DNA of 64,000 nt from Effrenium voratum (GCA_963377175.1 CAUJNA010001001.1:209050-273049), one strand, 5' to 3'; numbered from the stretch's first letter, positions 19,937 through 32,615 are shown. Notes: generated from the letters alone by a model not told the origin. Numbers and translations: made by a program.

Positions 19937-21517
19937 GCGCCCTGTGGGTCTTACCGATGCGGGAGGCGTCGTGTTTTTTTGTTTTTTCGGGCTTCAACCG
20001 TTGAAAACCATAGAAAAAATGGCACACCCAACTGGGGCTGGGCGGGTGCGGGTCTATGGTTTTCAGTGGGGGGGCCGATGGTGTGTTTTAATGGGAGAAC
20101 AAAAGGAACCAACCATTTTGGGAATCCCCTAATTTTGAGACAAACCTGAGTGGGGCAAGAAACCGGGGGGGGGGGGGGGGAATTTAAGGCGTACTATAAA
20201 CCAAACTGCAACATACTTTTTATTTTGGCTGCGAACGGGTTCCCCTAGCGGTTTTCCAACAGGGATTATGGATTCAGAAGGTCGTAGGACCAACATGTTA
20301 GCAATTATTCAGCCAATCATACTACCCCAATTATTCAGTCGGTCTTGCCATCTGTTTCGCGCGGGGGGACCCCCCCTCCCCCGCAATGCTTGGGACCAAA
20401 GGAAGATGGGGCTTGGTAGCTGCTTAACCTGCGGGGGGTACTAAACAAAACTGAGGATCCGTTCCAACATTACTTTACATTTTAGAGCAGCCTGAACATG
20501 ACAAGTAATCACACACACACAATATGCCAAGACAAGGCTAATAAAAGTTGAGCTATTTTTGGCTCCAAGGTGTCGCCCTCCTTTTTCCCCCAACCAAGCT
20601 GTTTTTGGGCGGGGGACCCGACTGGGCAGATGGGGCAGACGCGGTTGGTTCGTAGCTGCGCCATGCGCCAAAACGCTCACGGAAATCCGGGCTCACGGAA
20701 ATCCGGGCTGCGTGGTGCGGAAATGGTTCCGCTGCGCACCGTTGCTGTTCTGTGAGCAAAAGGCCAACTGAAACTGTTCATCAACTTGGGACCGTAAAAC
20801 CGGGGTATGCAGAAAGCCATATGTTCAGATTCTGTTTCATATCTAGTTTACCGTAAATTCTAGATGGCTTTGAAGGGGATCCCAGTTTTTTTTAAGCACT
20901 CAGTTGGTCAGACGCCCTATTCCCATTGTTGTTTGGGGGTTGGGGACCCAACACTTCAGTCGACCCCAGCAAGGTGTCCGATTCTTTTTCTGCCGCCACA
21001 GGGCAACTGGGGCAACTGTTGCAATTGTGGGTGGCCCCTCCAGATTGCTCTCAGTTTCCCTCTTGGTGGAGGATGTTGCGATTTGGGGGGAGTTGGGGGC
21101 ATACCTTTCCGGGTGGTTTCCAGAAAAAAGTGGAGTAGCAGTACAGTCGGCTGAGTCCCTGTGGTGTTGCCAACCCGTGCGGCTTAAGTTTTGTTGACAA
21201 TCTTCAGCCGGAGTCCTTCAGGAAAGCAACAGGGGCTGGTTTAAGCAGTTAAACAGAACCAAGCCCAACATGGCACCTTTTTCAAGGCCATCTTAATGAC
21301 TGTGGGTTGGTCTTTGTATTCCCAAGACTTGTTTCCCCCCCAAACTTCATGGTTGTTGGGAAACATCTTACATTTGTGCTTATTGTGGTTTAGTGGGAAA
21401 TCCCCACTTAGCTGCTGAAAATCTAAATTCTTGCTCCCCTTCCAACGTCAACCAAGTTCAAAGTAAGACCCAAGCCATCTCCCCCCCAGAGCCCCAACGC
21501 CCAAATTTCAAAGCGAG

Positions 21518-21590
21518 GCTTCCTGCGCCTCGCCGCGTCCAAGCGCTGGCGGGACTCCACGCTGCAGCGGCTGTCCGCCTCCGGCCGCGC
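21518..21590 (+). CDS. Candidate exon, unidentified gene
   Basis: After gcgag the frame reads FLRLAASKRWRDSTLQRLS and ASGR, ending at one of several GC dinucleotides. A family A introner begins 55 bases downstream. No family assigned. Confidence 0.4.
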
Positions 21591-21645
21591 GAGGCCCTCA
21601 GCTGGATTCCCGCGACCCGTGAAGCGGTGCGGCCGCCTTCGTAGT

Positions 21646-21774
21646 CTAGGTCCCCCAGCAATTGGTGCCCGACCTCTCACCCTTTCTTTTTTTTTTGGGG
21701 GGGTTCCCCTACTAAAATAGACCACAGCAAAACAGTTGGTGCCCTTATTTTAACCTCTCTACTGGAGGACCTAG
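21646..21774. repeat. Introner-like element family A, complete copy
   Basis: Begins CTAGGTCCCCCAGCAA and ends with the intact CTACTGGAGGACCTAG. It begins about 55 bases after the approximate end of a candidate exon (21518-21590), as an introner would. Confidence 0.75.
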
Positions 21775-22859
21775 TCTTGAACGTGGTTGGTAGGCCAGGT
21801 TGGTACCAGGTCTTGATTGCGGCTCTGGGGGCATCTGAATGGCTGAAGGGACCCACGAAGCCAAGCCTCCAACACGCTCCCGGAGATTTTCCGGAGATCA
21901 AAGCGTTTTTAGACAGTCTTCGTGGATAAACAAGAAGTCCAGGTGGTTTTTGTTCTCCTTTGCGCAGGACGTTGAACAGAATTCAGGTTGGCGGGGCTGG
22001 CTACTCAGAAGGCCCAGTTGCCCCTTTGCACCTCGAGTCCCCGTCCTCTTGAATAGGACAAAGTGGAGGAGGAACCCTGAAATTCAATTTCTGGGTACGT
22101 TGCTCAAAACCATCCGCAAGATCCTTATGGCAGATGTTCTTGGTTTCCAACTTGTTTCGTCCGGATTACGGAGGATCATCTGGCAACTATGCCCCCTTTT
22201 GTTGGGAAGACGAGATAGAGTGATCTCAAAAACCATCCACCCCTCCCCCGTTTGGGAGGGCGGATGAGACGAGGTGTCCGAAAACTCATTAGCTGTGGCA
22301 ATTCCAGTTTCCACACTGACCAGAAACAAGTTTCAACTATATGCAGGGGGTCGAACAACCCTGAAAGGATGCAGAAACGGGTGCAGGGCTCCTTGAACCA
22401 TGAAGCCTCTTCCACCAGACCAAAAGGCAACCCCCAAAAATGGGTCATGGCGGATGAAACAACAAGGGGAACCCTGTTCATTCCACCAAAAAAAAAGGTA
22501 GTACAGTCCTCCGTCCTGGGCCCCCCTCAGCCTATCCGGGCCAACGGATCACGAGCTCTGGGGAAGGAGCTCATGAAGTTGGTCGGGTGTTCCTTTCGCT
22601 CTTGGCGGATTCCGAGGTGCCGAGGAGGTGAAACAAAACAAACAAACAACAGTAACAAACAAACACAACAACGAACAAGTCACTTTTTGGGGAGCTTCGT
22701 GGACTGTTTAACAGCACCTTGGTTTGGCCCAACCGCGGGAAGTTGCTGAGGATTCCCCGGTAAATGCCGACAAACCTTATGGTTTCACCCGTGGTCGCTT
22801 TTGGTGGTGCAAAGGGATGTCGAAGCCATGCGCAGTAGGTCTCAGAACATCCACAGTAG

Positions 22860-22960
22860 GACCACTCCGAGGCCACCTATCGCGAGGTGCTGATGCCCTT
22901 GCAGGACGTCAACCGATTCAAAGAAGACGAAAAAGCGGGGGCTTTCAACCCACATCTTTG
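22860..22960 (+). CDS. Candidate exon with EDEKxGxFxPxL motif
   Basis: After an agtag acceptor, phase 0: DHSEATYREVLMPLQDVNRF then KEDEKAGAFNPHLW, to a GT at 22961. The last part resembles the next candidate exon (23533-23613), suggesting a repeated domain. Family unknown. Confidence 0.45.
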
Positions 22961-23532
22961 GTGTAGATGGGGGCGAAACATGGCATATGTGTGTTTTGAC
23001 TTCCCCCAATGGTTTTTTCTTTTTCCCGACCCCTGGAGGCCCTGGAGCGCTTTTTTTTGGATTTCCAAGGGTGGGGGGCCGGGTAGAAGATAAATCGTTG
23101 GAAGTCGTTCTTGGAAGCAAAGAATCGTTCGAATTTCGAGGCGCCTCAAGCCCAGCTTCTTTCGGCTGGTTTTCCCCGGTAGGGTCCCACCACAAGCTCT
23201 GGGGAAATGGCCGGGTTGCATCCCCTGAAGACGGCCGAAAGAAGGTCCAAAGAACCTGCATTTTTTGTCGTCAGGGTTTATATTTATTGGTGCCATGCCT
23301 CACGTTTTGGTTTTCAGGGCTTTGAATGCGGAGTTTCTCAAAATGGCTTATGACCGCTGTGGTTGGTATAAGGGACACCCGTCGATGTTAGGAGGTAAAC
23401 AACTCCTACTTTGAGACGACCAACTTCCATTTGCTCAAGAATATTTCTTCTATTGTGCCCTGTTGGTTTTAAAGGGAATCTATCACTGGAAACATTTCTG
23501 TGCTTTTCCGGGGGACGAGAAGCAAATGGAAG

Positions 23533-23613
23533 CCAATGGAGGAGGATGAGAAGCCGGGCTGGTTCACTCCGCAGCTGCTGCCCTGCGAAGACCGGCGCCG
23601 GTTCAGGGCAAAG
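23533..23613 (+). CDS. Candidate exon with EDEKxGxFxPxL motif
   Basis: An 81-nt phase-0 exon between a aag acceptor and a GC donor at 23614. It encodes PMEEDEKPGWFTPQLLPCED then RRRFRAK. About eight of fourteen residues match KEDEKAGAFNPHLW in the previous candidate. A family F element begins 65 bases later. Confidence 0.5.
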
Positions 23614-23678
23614 GCGCGCACAGGCGGGAGGAGAAATGGGAGTGGGGGGTGCCTACCCCAGGCTAACATGACTACAGC

Positions 23679-23794
23679 GGGTGTGTCTTTTTTGAAGGCA
23701 CCTTCTGTTGGTGGTTCTAAAGGCAAACCAAAAGGAAAACCACCATTGTTGTTTTTTGTTTTGGGGGGGGGTACCCTTAAAAACACATACCCGC
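23679..23794. repeat. Element family F (AACCAAAAGGAAA core) with TIRs
   Basis: GCGGGTGTGTCTTTTTTGA at the left and AAAACACATACCCGC at the right flank a core AAAGGCAAACCAAAAGGAAA. Other copies with recognisable ends are at 43010-43098 and 38165-38258. The core alone recurs at about 24-30 other places, e.g. 29600, 37745, 41295, 47570, 56865. Confidence 0.65.
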
Positions 23795-24173
23795 ATGTTG
23801 AACGACACGTCAACAAAGATTAGATGGCAAATTTAGTTGATGAACACAGATGCTGTTCCTCGAAGGGGCACCTGGCATGAAATCGCACGAGCCAAAGGGG
23901 ACCCCCTCTCACCCCAAAGCGTGTTGACCGCTTTGGGGCTACCCTCTTTTTGACCCACACCCAAATGTTCCTTAGGGGTCAAACTTACTGTGGTCTGGTT
24001 TAATTCCGACTCACGGCCTTACTTGCTGGTGCGATAGGCAGGGAATGAGAAATGGAATGACCGGAATGAGAAATGGAATGACCCCTACATCCTCTATGGT
24101 TTCCTATGCGGGAATCCTTGGGTTCGTTCAACCACATTCCCTAGCTATCCCCTTCTGGTTCATTCCACATCCC

Positions 24174-24308
24174 TACTGTGGATGGACGAAATCCTGCATC
24201 ACCTGAGAAACCATAGAATGATGATTCAATGTTCCCCTGTAAATACCAATAAACCATGGTTTCAAGCATGGCTTTCATGTGGTGCGAAGTGGATTTCGTC
24301 CACAGTAC
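24174..24308. repeat. Hairpin element family B, full-length copy
   Basis: Starts TACTGTGGATGGACGAAATC and ends GATTTCGTCCACAGTA. The interior matches the 8548 copy (GAGAAACC..., TACCAA...AAACCATGG). It lies directly before a GC-rich candidate exon. Confidence 0.75.
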
Positions 24309-24334
24309 TCGCAGCAGCGAGAGCTGGGTCCAAA

Positions 24335-24420
24335 GGGCTGGCTCCGATCTTCCGAGGCTTGGGGCCCCAGGGTCGCCTGCCCGGGGACCGCTTCGCATCC
24401 ATGCTCTACGGGGAGCGAAC
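24335..24420 (+). CDS. Candidate exon, frame uncertain
   Basis: A GC-rich island immediately after a family B hairpin element. The most protein-like frame reads GLAPIFRGLGPQGRLPGDRF and ASMLYGER; two other frames are also open. Listed as probably exonic without assignment. Confidence 0.3.
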
Positions 24421-25730
24421 CGGTTCGGTTCGGTTCGGGGGGTTTGGGTGGGGGATGCAGTATGTGTGGTGTTTTGGCGTGCGTTTTCAGCGCTGTGGTT
24501 TTGGTTTGGTTTATGTGTGTTGAATTCGGATTTTATTTTATTTCCTGCTCGGGGAGGAGTCTAGAGACAGGTGACTTTTCAGCTGTTCAAGGGAAAGCAA
24601 CCGCCATGGGGTTTGACACATACCCAGGTCTGGACAGACCGAAGGCTTCCGACGAGCTTTTCTATTCTTCTTTTTGTTGCAACTTTTGGGTGTTTGTTTA
24701 TCTGTTTTAAGGATTTGGACCCCCAAAATGGGTGCGTCTTCCTTTTGGCATTTTCAAAACACTCCTAAACAGGAGTACCACCAACAAAAAGACATTCCCT
24801 TTCCCTTCCCACTGGCGGATGCTGGCATCTGGGTGGGATCCGTCGGGAAAGCGAACAGCATCGCAAGCGAATGGGTAGATTGTGGCTCGGGGCACTTCTC
24901 CGGCCCCATGGGGGACTGGCCCTTCTGACTCTTTAGCATGGGTGCTTTTTTCAGCCACCTAGGTTTGACCCGATGCGCCTTTGCTTCGGGTAGATCGATT
25001 CACTACCGCTGCTTCGGTGACGGTCTAAAGACGTCGCTGGCTTTGTCGCCACATCCAGTCCAATGGCTCCCGAAAAACGGGCGCCGCTCGCCGCGCGCCG
25101 CTCGCGCACAAAAAGCTGCGGGCGGCCCAAGGGCTCATAGACTCGTAGACACTATTCCACCTAATTTATGCATGAAATCACAAGCGCGACAAGCACAAAC
25201 TAAGAAACACAAACCTGAAAACCTCAGCCAACACACAAATATAGCATGCAATCCCAACCAACCCCCCAACTTGAGTTTTCTGACTCTGTTTTAATACCAG
25301 GTTTTGATTACTCACAGCTTGCATCTCCCGGCTGATGTCAGGAGGGCTGGCTGACGAACCAGCAGACCTTCCATCTCGTGCCACTCGGCCGTGTCCACGT
25401 GTCCCCTTTGGTTGGATAGCCCGTGCTTCCATTTGGGCATGGGCAAAATAGGAGAACCCCCCCCCCCAACCAAATGCCGGGTTTACCTTTTGATGTCCGT
25501 TTGAACTACCTTGATCAAACTCCGATTTTTGTAGCCGAACGACAAATAGGGTTATAAACGCAGAGGAAGTGAGTGCCACAACAAATCCATACTGTAGGGT
25601 GCAGGTGCAGCTTGTTCCCGTTTCCTGATAGTTTTGCTTGGCGAGTTTAGAGGTGCAGTTCTGCATAGTTCTGTCAGGGTGCTCCCCCACAGTGTTAGTT
25701 GCTTATCTTGCCCTTGCCACAGCAGCGGAG

Positions 25731-25816
25731 TGTGGGACCGTGGGACCACCGCCTCTTTGAGGAAGTGCAAGCTGGCGAGGACGCCGATCACTTGGACGGA
25801 CGCTGGACCGAACGCG
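25731..25816 (+). CDS. Candidate exon, unidentified gene
   Basis: From a cggag acceptor to a GT donor at 25817. It encodes VGPWDHRLFEEVQAGEDAD then HLDGRWTER, acidic and GC-rich at third positions. Not recognised. Confidence 0.5.
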
Positions 25817-27465
25817 GTCTCTCTTTTTTTTGCGAGGGATTCGCGGGGATGGTCGTGAAGTGTTCGTGAGTTTAGACGGCCATGAAAAGGGTTCTTGCTA
25901 GAGACAACATGACCATGACTGCTGCCTGGATGCTATTATTGACAAGACTAGCAACTGGCTTCCGCTCTGTTGGATGCAAGTAGTGACGAGCGTATCTACT
26001 GATTTGAGCTCGGATGAGCAGTTCCGTATTTGCCATTACGGACAAGGTTGGCCGATGATGTGCGCCCCTTTGGGCACTTTGTTCAGCCCTTGGCCAATGT
26101 GCCGCATCGCTCGAACAGAGAAAGAAGATCATGGCCCACATAAGCAGTTTCCACCAGGCAACCTTCTGGAGGATGGCTAGCTTGGCAATTTTCATCGGCG
26201 GGAATGTGTCACGCACAGGAACCCCCGGCCCCGTTTTTGAACAAAATCATGTTTGGGCTGCGCATCACACTTGGGGCTTTTTATGGGACCTTTTTCGAGT
26301 GGAACGAGTGCTGACCATTTGGAGGGGCGCCCCCTGCATTTTCCACGTCAGGATTGCTTGTGCTTTCTGGCGCAAGGCACCAACTGTCCGAGGAAACCCG
26401 TGCATGTGCCTTCAATTCACAAAGGTGGCTTCTAGAAATAGCTTTAACAACCACCCTCAAGAAAGACAAACTGAAAGAGGTAATGTCGACCCCAGATTCA
26501 TAAGCCTCGTGGACTGAACGCCTGGGTGTTTCTCAACGTAAAGGGTCTTGAAAGGGACACCGCCGATTCATCAGCCACTGCATTAATCTGGGGTCAATGT
26601 TATTCATTTGCGGGATACGTGCAATCACCGTTTCCAGGAGCCTCTTCCTGGGTCAAAGCGTTAGGCGAAGCAAGTAAAACGATTCGCCGAAGCCTCTGTT
26701 GCCAAAACCTTTGGACTACCCAACGAAGGCAGCATGAGTTCAATTTCATGACATGATTCGCCCAGATATGTGTTGAAACCAGTTTCTCTTCTTAGAACAT
26801 TTAACAAGCCCGCCCCGGTTTGAGGCAATGATTCGATCCAGCCTTTCCGGGATCTTTTCGGGGTCTTCTATTTCACCTGCAAGGTTCACTCAAGGTGAGG
26901 ACTAGAAGGCTTCTTTTTTGGAAGGGGCAAACGCCGAGGCCGGGATTGACTTCACAGGGGCGGCGCCGGAGGATTTGATCCAGGAGACTCGATGCACGCC
27001 GATGGGTTTGGGGTGGGGGGGGTGGGGTTGGGGGCACGGGGGGCGTAGGGCTGCAACAAATTAAGTGGGTGTTGAAGAAAGGGATCCGGGAGTTGGAGTT
27101 GGGCGGGAGAAGAGATGTCGCTCTGAGCCAAGTGGCTTCACGTTTTTGCACATTTGCCTAGGCCTGCTTTTGATTCCCGACACTGAGAGAATCTTGTGAG
27201 TGACAGCACATGGATGGGATGGTTGGATTTGACCAGAGAACCACGGTCGTTGCTTTTCGCGTGCGCTTGTGTGTGTAGTCTCCTTCGATTCCATGTTTCG
27301 ATCATGATTCACCTGTTAAAACAGGTGTTAAGCACGGGCGATCATGCTTCTATCAGTGAGAGACGGTTCATGGCAACCACAGATGCCACCAATCGGAACT
27401 AATGACTGCTTTTCAGAGGCCTGAAACTTGGGCGTAAAATGAGTTCACGCCCCCAGTTGCAGCTA

Positions 27466-27592
27466 TATGGGCATGGGTCAACATCTTGTACCGCCAGTGA
27501 ACATCCCAGTCCCCACTGAAAAAGACTGAAATGGGTGGTGCAACTACCCCACAATGGTACCATTGGTTTTGACCCACAGCCATATGTTATCT
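27466..27592. repeat. TIR element family D copy, reverse orientation
   Basis: Starts GGCATGGGTCAACATCTTG-like text, carries CCGCCAGTGAACATCCCAGT and GAAATGGGTGGTGCAACTA, and ends GGTTTTGACCCACAGCCATA. Confidence 0.6.
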
Positions 27593-27773
27593 ATCAATCA
27601 TGGGTTTCGGAACATCAGCCCGAGGGTGAACATCCCAGGGCGAGAGGGATGGGTTGCTGTCGCCAAAGCTGCTCCAGCCCCTCCAAAGCCCTCGTCCGCG
27701 AAAGCCAAATGCTAAGCTAGTCAGGCTTCCTCAAAGCTCCAGCTATGACTTTATGGCTATTCGGTTCTTCTGG

Positions 27774-27842
27774 ACTTTAACTTTTTGGGGCACAGGTCGG
27801 ATTTTCCATTGGACCCACAAAAAGTGACTCACTTTTTGCAGA
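27774..27842. repeat. Short hairpin element related to family C
   Basis: Begins GGACTTTAACTTTTTGGGGC and closes with AAAAAGTGACTCACTTTTTG. Same layout as 13733-13800. It ends shortly before a candidate exon at 27866. Confidence 0.5.
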
Positions 27843-27865
27843 GAGGTCCTTCCAACCAAGATGAG

Positions 27866-27940
27866 TTGGTCTCACGCCCTTCCTGAAGGGCGAGGAGCGG
27901 AGCCGCGGCGAGCGTACGCTGCTCTTTGCCATGGACCGGG
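27866..27940 (+). CDS. Candidate exon, unidentified gene
   Basis: Between an atgag acceptor and a consensus GTGAGA donor at 27941. It encodes GLTPFLKGEERSRGERTLLF and AMDR. A hairpin element (27774-27842) ends just upstream. Not recognised. Confidence 0.5.
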
Positions 27941-29041
27941 GTGAGACGTCGCCAGAGTCACAGACGGATAACGGCTGGGGTCATGATTTGAGTGCTTCTG
28001 GACCTTGTCAAAGTGAGAAACTGAAAGTTGTTTCTCTTCACTCTACAACTTAAGGTATGACTTTGATAGTGGTAAAATAATGGAGCCATACCTAGAAACC
28101 TCCCTATGATACTTGGGAACCTACCCGGTTGAAATGAAGGACTCGTCTAAGGCCCTTCGCCTGATAGGCAAACATGTCACAGACGGAGACCGGCAAGAAG
28201 AAGAACACATATCAACCTCACTCACTGACTCACTGGCTCACTGACTCTTCACAAGTTTCTCACCGCCAAACACGACATGTGCCCGGTTTCTTCAACCTTC
28301 CGGTCCCTTTGGTGGTTTTCCTGCGGCGCTCTTCGATGATCAGCATAAGTTTGAGGCCTCGACATGGAATTCCTGGGCCTCATGCGTTGAGGGTACCTAT
28401 TTCAGGTTGGTGGAAGGGGGAAAGCTGAAAGGACAGCCGCACTTTTTTTGGGGGTGCCCTATTTTGACACATGCCCATATGGTTTTTTTTGGCACCAGAA
28501 GTTCCTGCACTTTAATGGCTGAGGTTCCTAGCCACGCTCCAAGCACTCCAGACGTTCGCTTGATTTGGTTAAAGGACATTTTTCAAACACAAACTTCCAA
28601 ATCCGCAAATATGAGGTACTTGGACCCTCTGGGTAGGCATCACAGAAGTCCTCTTTCCAGCTGTTCTCTCTGTTGATGAATCTGGGGACATCACAGCGAC
28701 CTCGCAAAGGCTTGTGGCTTGTGGTTCATGATGAAGGTTCCTTCTATGAAGGGGTGCCTGAATTCCTTTCGCCACCATCCATGTTGAGCGTTTTGCAAGC
28801 TCTGCGGGCGAAAGAGAAATCCGCTTTTTTTGCAACCAGATTCCTTGTTTTTTGTCCCATTATTTTATCAGTATCTGTGTGGGCGAAAACTGCGGAGCCC
28901 ACCAGAAGGTTGATTTCCTTCCTGGCTGCCACTATCATTCAAGGGAGATGAGATGTGATTTGTATGTGTGGGTGTATCTTGTAGGTTCCCTCTGCAGCTT
29001 GTTTTAAAGGGAAGCCAACCGCGCACTCAGATTGGTTGTAG

Positions 29042-29150
29042 GACATGTGGTCCTCCCACTTTGCGCGGCCCTTGCCGCGGCAAAGCACCCTGCGCTGGCG
29101 AAACGAGGGGCGCTTGGTGCCCCGACCCGAATCGACAGATGCCACTGTGG
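29042..29150 (+). CDS. Candidate exon, unidentified gene
   Basis: After ttgtag, phase 0: DMWSSHFARPLPRQSTLRWR then NEGRLVPRPESTDATV. The frame stays open to a TGA near 29207. A competing frame is also open but is Cys-rich and less likely. Confidence 0.4.
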
Positions 29151-29939
29151 CTGTCAGTTTGGGCTGGGGCTTTAGTGTCCAACGTGTCCACTACGAGCCA
29201 CTACCGTGAAGGTATATATTATGGTGTCTACATAGCGGTTGTATACCGTCTACATAGCGGTTGTATACCTCATTTTGCTGGGCAGTGGCTCAGCCTTTGT
29301 GTGAACCCTCTTAAACAGTGTGGATGTGGTTGTGGTTGTCGTGGTTTTATGTGGTTGCCTATTTGAGACGCCTGGTTATTGCGGGTGTTGTGCTCGCAGC
29401 TGCGATTGCTGTGGTCCGATCGCAGTTGTATTTGCTCGAGCTTTCTCGGCTTTATCTTTCTTACTCTTTGCTGGAAACATAGGCAGCTTCAAGGACGGTG
29501 AGTACCTATATTTCTCTAACGGACAAGTCGGACTGCCAGAAGCGCGCCGCACTTTTCCCACATACTGTTTTTTGAGGAGCACCCTTTGAAAATCGTAAGG
29601 TTGGTTGTTCAAAGGAGTGCCAAACGGAAAGCCACCATTTATGGGAGTACCCCTATTGGACACTTTATCTTGCGAAAATTGGAGGGAACGCACCTACAAG
29701 AATGGTTCTCAGAACCTTTCGATCAGAAGGTTCTACGAACCCTTTTTGGGTTGCTGGCCGGGGGGGGTTCCCCACCATCTCATTTGTGGCCCGGCATCTC
29801 ATTTGTGCAGGTTGCGATGGATAAGACTTTGATCTTGGCGAGAATTGGCCCTCCAACGACTGCAAGACCGCAAGGGCCATTGACATGTCTCAAAATCGTC
29901 CCCTAAAATGATGAACTCCTTTTGGCTTCCCTCTAAATC

Positions 29940-30052
29940 CTTGGCGGTTCCCAGCCATCCCCTTAGCTTTTTAGCCTTGTAGTGTTTAGCGGGGGTTTCC
30001 ATTTAACTCATTAAAAGTTAAACTGTTAGCGGGGGATCTGAGGACAGCCCAG
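29940..30052. repeat. Element family C copy
   Basis: Shares the CCCAGCCATCCC start, the TAGTGTTTAGC and ACTCATTAAAAGTTAAAC core, and the GGGGGATCTGAGGACAGCCC end. No coding content. Confidence 0.75.
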
Positions 30053-30832
30053 AATAGCAAGCCACACAGGACTCGCAAAGTTGAGAAGCTCCCAGTTTCC
30101 CCCACACAAGATTTCCCGCGGCATGGCATCGGAGGTCGCCGTGCAATCCATCACGGCAGAGAAACATGAGCTGGTGCAGGACTCGGCCTGCGTACCCCCT
30201 CGACTCCCTGTGGGTTGCTTCTTTTTTGTTTTTCAGGAGGGTTCCCTTGAACATCAACTACCAAAAACGACTTTCCCATTTAAAGGAAAGGGGGGGGTCC
30301 CTTCAGGTCAGCTACCAAACGCGACATTTTTTTTGAATGGGGGTCCCTTTAAAATCAGCTACCGAAGAAGACCTTCCTTTTTGTGAGGGGAGATCCCTTC
30401 AAAAACTAGCTACTAAAAACGACCCTTCTTCCATTTTTGCAGGAATTGTAAATGATAGGTTTCATGATTATGATCCCTTTAAAATCAACTACTGGGAGCT
30501 CTGGATTAGGAAACCCCTGGTTGATTAAACCGGGGGTTTGTTGGGGTCTGACTCCTAAATCTTTGCTCGGCTCGACCGTTAAGCAATCAACTTGAGATGC
30601 TATGCATACCCCACATAGAGCAAGTAGGGGAGCAAGATACTTCCCTCGTTTGTCGCAACTTCCCCTGGTTTTGTGGGTGGTTGTGGTTGCTTTAAGTTTC
30701 TGACTTTGACCCCCAGAGACAGAACCAACATCATGCCCCAATACTTTGGGTGAAGGAGAAACCCAGAAATCAAACCCGACGCTTTTCGGCATGCTATTTT
30801 CACAAGGTGCAAAGGAAAGGTGTGCTTGACAG

Positions 30833-30925
30833 GAGCTAGTGGGCTCGGATGACCTCCGTTGGCGGAGCTTGTCAGAGTGGCGCGAGGCTCAGATCTTCTC
30901 AGCTCACCGGCACGAGAGTTTGGTG
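30833..30925 (+). CDS. Candidate exon, unidentified gene
   Basis: After ttgacag, phase 0: ELVGSDDLRWRSLSEWREAQ then IFSAHRHESL. GC donors at 30887 or 30901 are alternatives to a longer exon. It is followed by a (TG)n/(TTTG)n tract. Confidence 0.45.
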
Positions 30926-31524
30926 GATGTACCGGACAACCAGACCCCTACCTGCCCAACTATGTGTGTGTGTGTGTGTGTGTGTGTTTGTTTGTTTGTT
31001 TGTTTGTTTGTTTGTTTGTTTCTTTCTTTGTGTGTGTGTGTGTGTGTTTTTGCTTCCCCTCAACAACCACCCAAAAAGGGTACCCTCAAAAGAACACACA
31101 CACACACACCTTCCCCATTTTGCCAATTTTCCAGCTGCATTTAGTTTGGAGTCATTTCCTGAAAGGGCAAGGTAGTTGGGTGGTGGGCAGAAATCCTAAT
31201 GCAAATGATGTCTGCCAAAGGGTCACCAATATGTTTATGAGTTCCCTTGTTGCGGGCGTTGGGCATGGTTCTAATCAACGGATTCCGATCGCTTAGCCGC
31301 TTGCACAGGACAACCATGTGCAGCATCCGAAAGGAGGAACCTATGTGCTAGAACCCGTTTCGGGTCGCCCAACAGTTGGAACAGTTCTGCCGACCCCTGA
31401 TTGGCAAGCCTCCCAGTTGTTCATCAAAGGGTCCCTTTTTAAGAGGTGTTCCCTTCTCCTTCCGCGGGGACCCCCTCATTGATACTGGGTTTTGTATTAA
31501 TGAGGGGTCAACATCAAAACGGCC

Positions 31525-31652
31525 ATAGGTCAAAACCCAAATCGTACCCCCAGTGAACATCCCAATCCAACCACCAAAATAGGTTCTAAAATGGGTGGTG
31601 AATTCACCGACCCCAAAATGGGATCCCATCGGTTTTGACCCACAGCCAAATG
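31525..31652. repeat. TIR element family D, reverse orientation
   Basis: Ends are GGCCATAGGTCAAAACCC and GGTTTTGACCCACAGCCAAA. The interior carries CCCCCAGTGAACATCCCAAT and GGGTGGTGAATTCACC. A candidate exon begins 13 bases later at 31665. Confidence 0.7.
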
Positions 31653-31664
31653 ATCTGGAAGAAG

Positions 31665-31730
31665 TTCCAATTCCGCTCGCTGAGGGATTCTGGGGAGCTG
31701 CTGCCACCCCACATCTGCCAAGTGGGCGAG
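31665..31730 (+). CDS. Candidate exon, unidentified gene
   Basis: Exactly 22 codons between gaag and a GTGCTT donor at 31731. It encodes FQFRSLRDSGELLPPHICQV and GE. It starts 12 bases after a family D element. Not recognised. Confidence 0.45.
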
Positions 31731-32615
31731 GTGCTTCATGAAGGATGCAGGCAAGCTGGGGTTGAGGGAGGGTGCGTCGGTTTTTGAGGGACACCTTTTT
31801 TATTTTTGGGGCTTGTTTTGGGAATCCACTTACTATGGAGGTTCCCACTCCCCATAGCCCCTCTTGGAGGTCCATGAATCAGGGGCTAAAACCTTCCCAT
31901 GGCTCTTGCAAGTCGGTTCAGTGGAGAGGTTCCCCTACCGATCGGAGCAGCAAGTCCATGACCCCTCACACAAAGAAACCATTCCCTTTTTGACGACTTT
32001 TGGTTTTGGGGAACTCCGTTCCAATTTGTTTAGGGCCCAGTGGTGCAGGTACCCCTTACTTGGTGGCTTGGATTGGTGCTTGGTTTGGGCTTTTTAAACC
32101 TTCTCTTCCAAACGGGACCCCCCCCGCCCCCCCAAGAAGCCCTCCAAGCCAACATTTCGAGGGAAGCTGATACACAGTTAACCGGGGGGGACAAGTGTAT
32201 CACTTCCAAGGGGCCCTTAAGTGACCCAACGCTGAACCACAGGATGGGAAGATTACGGTAGATGAGTGGTTTCCTTGATCCCTTGCAATATTGAGTTGGC
32301 ATCAAAAGTATCACGTTGGTGGCTGGTCTTTTTCGAAGGCTACCCCTTTTGTGTGACTTTTCAACGGACACCAAAAGGAACACTTCACAATTTTGAGGGG
32401 TCCAACGCCTACAAAAAGGACATAGCCACATCTTCACTGTTCTTAGCCGTTTTTTTTGGGGGGGGGTGTTCTCTTTTTTTCACGGTTTAGTAACCATGAC
32501 AAGGGGCCATGTTTTTCTTTTTCTTCTTGTCTTTTTTTTCTCGGTGTTTGTTCATGTTTTACTAACTGGGCTGCAAAAAAACACGAGTTTTGTCGCTACC
32601 ACCACAAGGGTTGTG

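Larger units (their letters stand above)
18162..32615. other. Introns/intergenic DNA between candidate exons, 18-32.6 kb
   Basis: Gaps of 0.5-2 kb between the candidate exons listed hold families A-F, homopolymer runs (G at 18248-18265 and 20165-20180), short tandem duplications (20678-20710, 24050-24082, 29229-29273) and T-rich text. Nothing else with coding character was found, though exons under about 40 nt could be missed. Confidence 0.45.
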
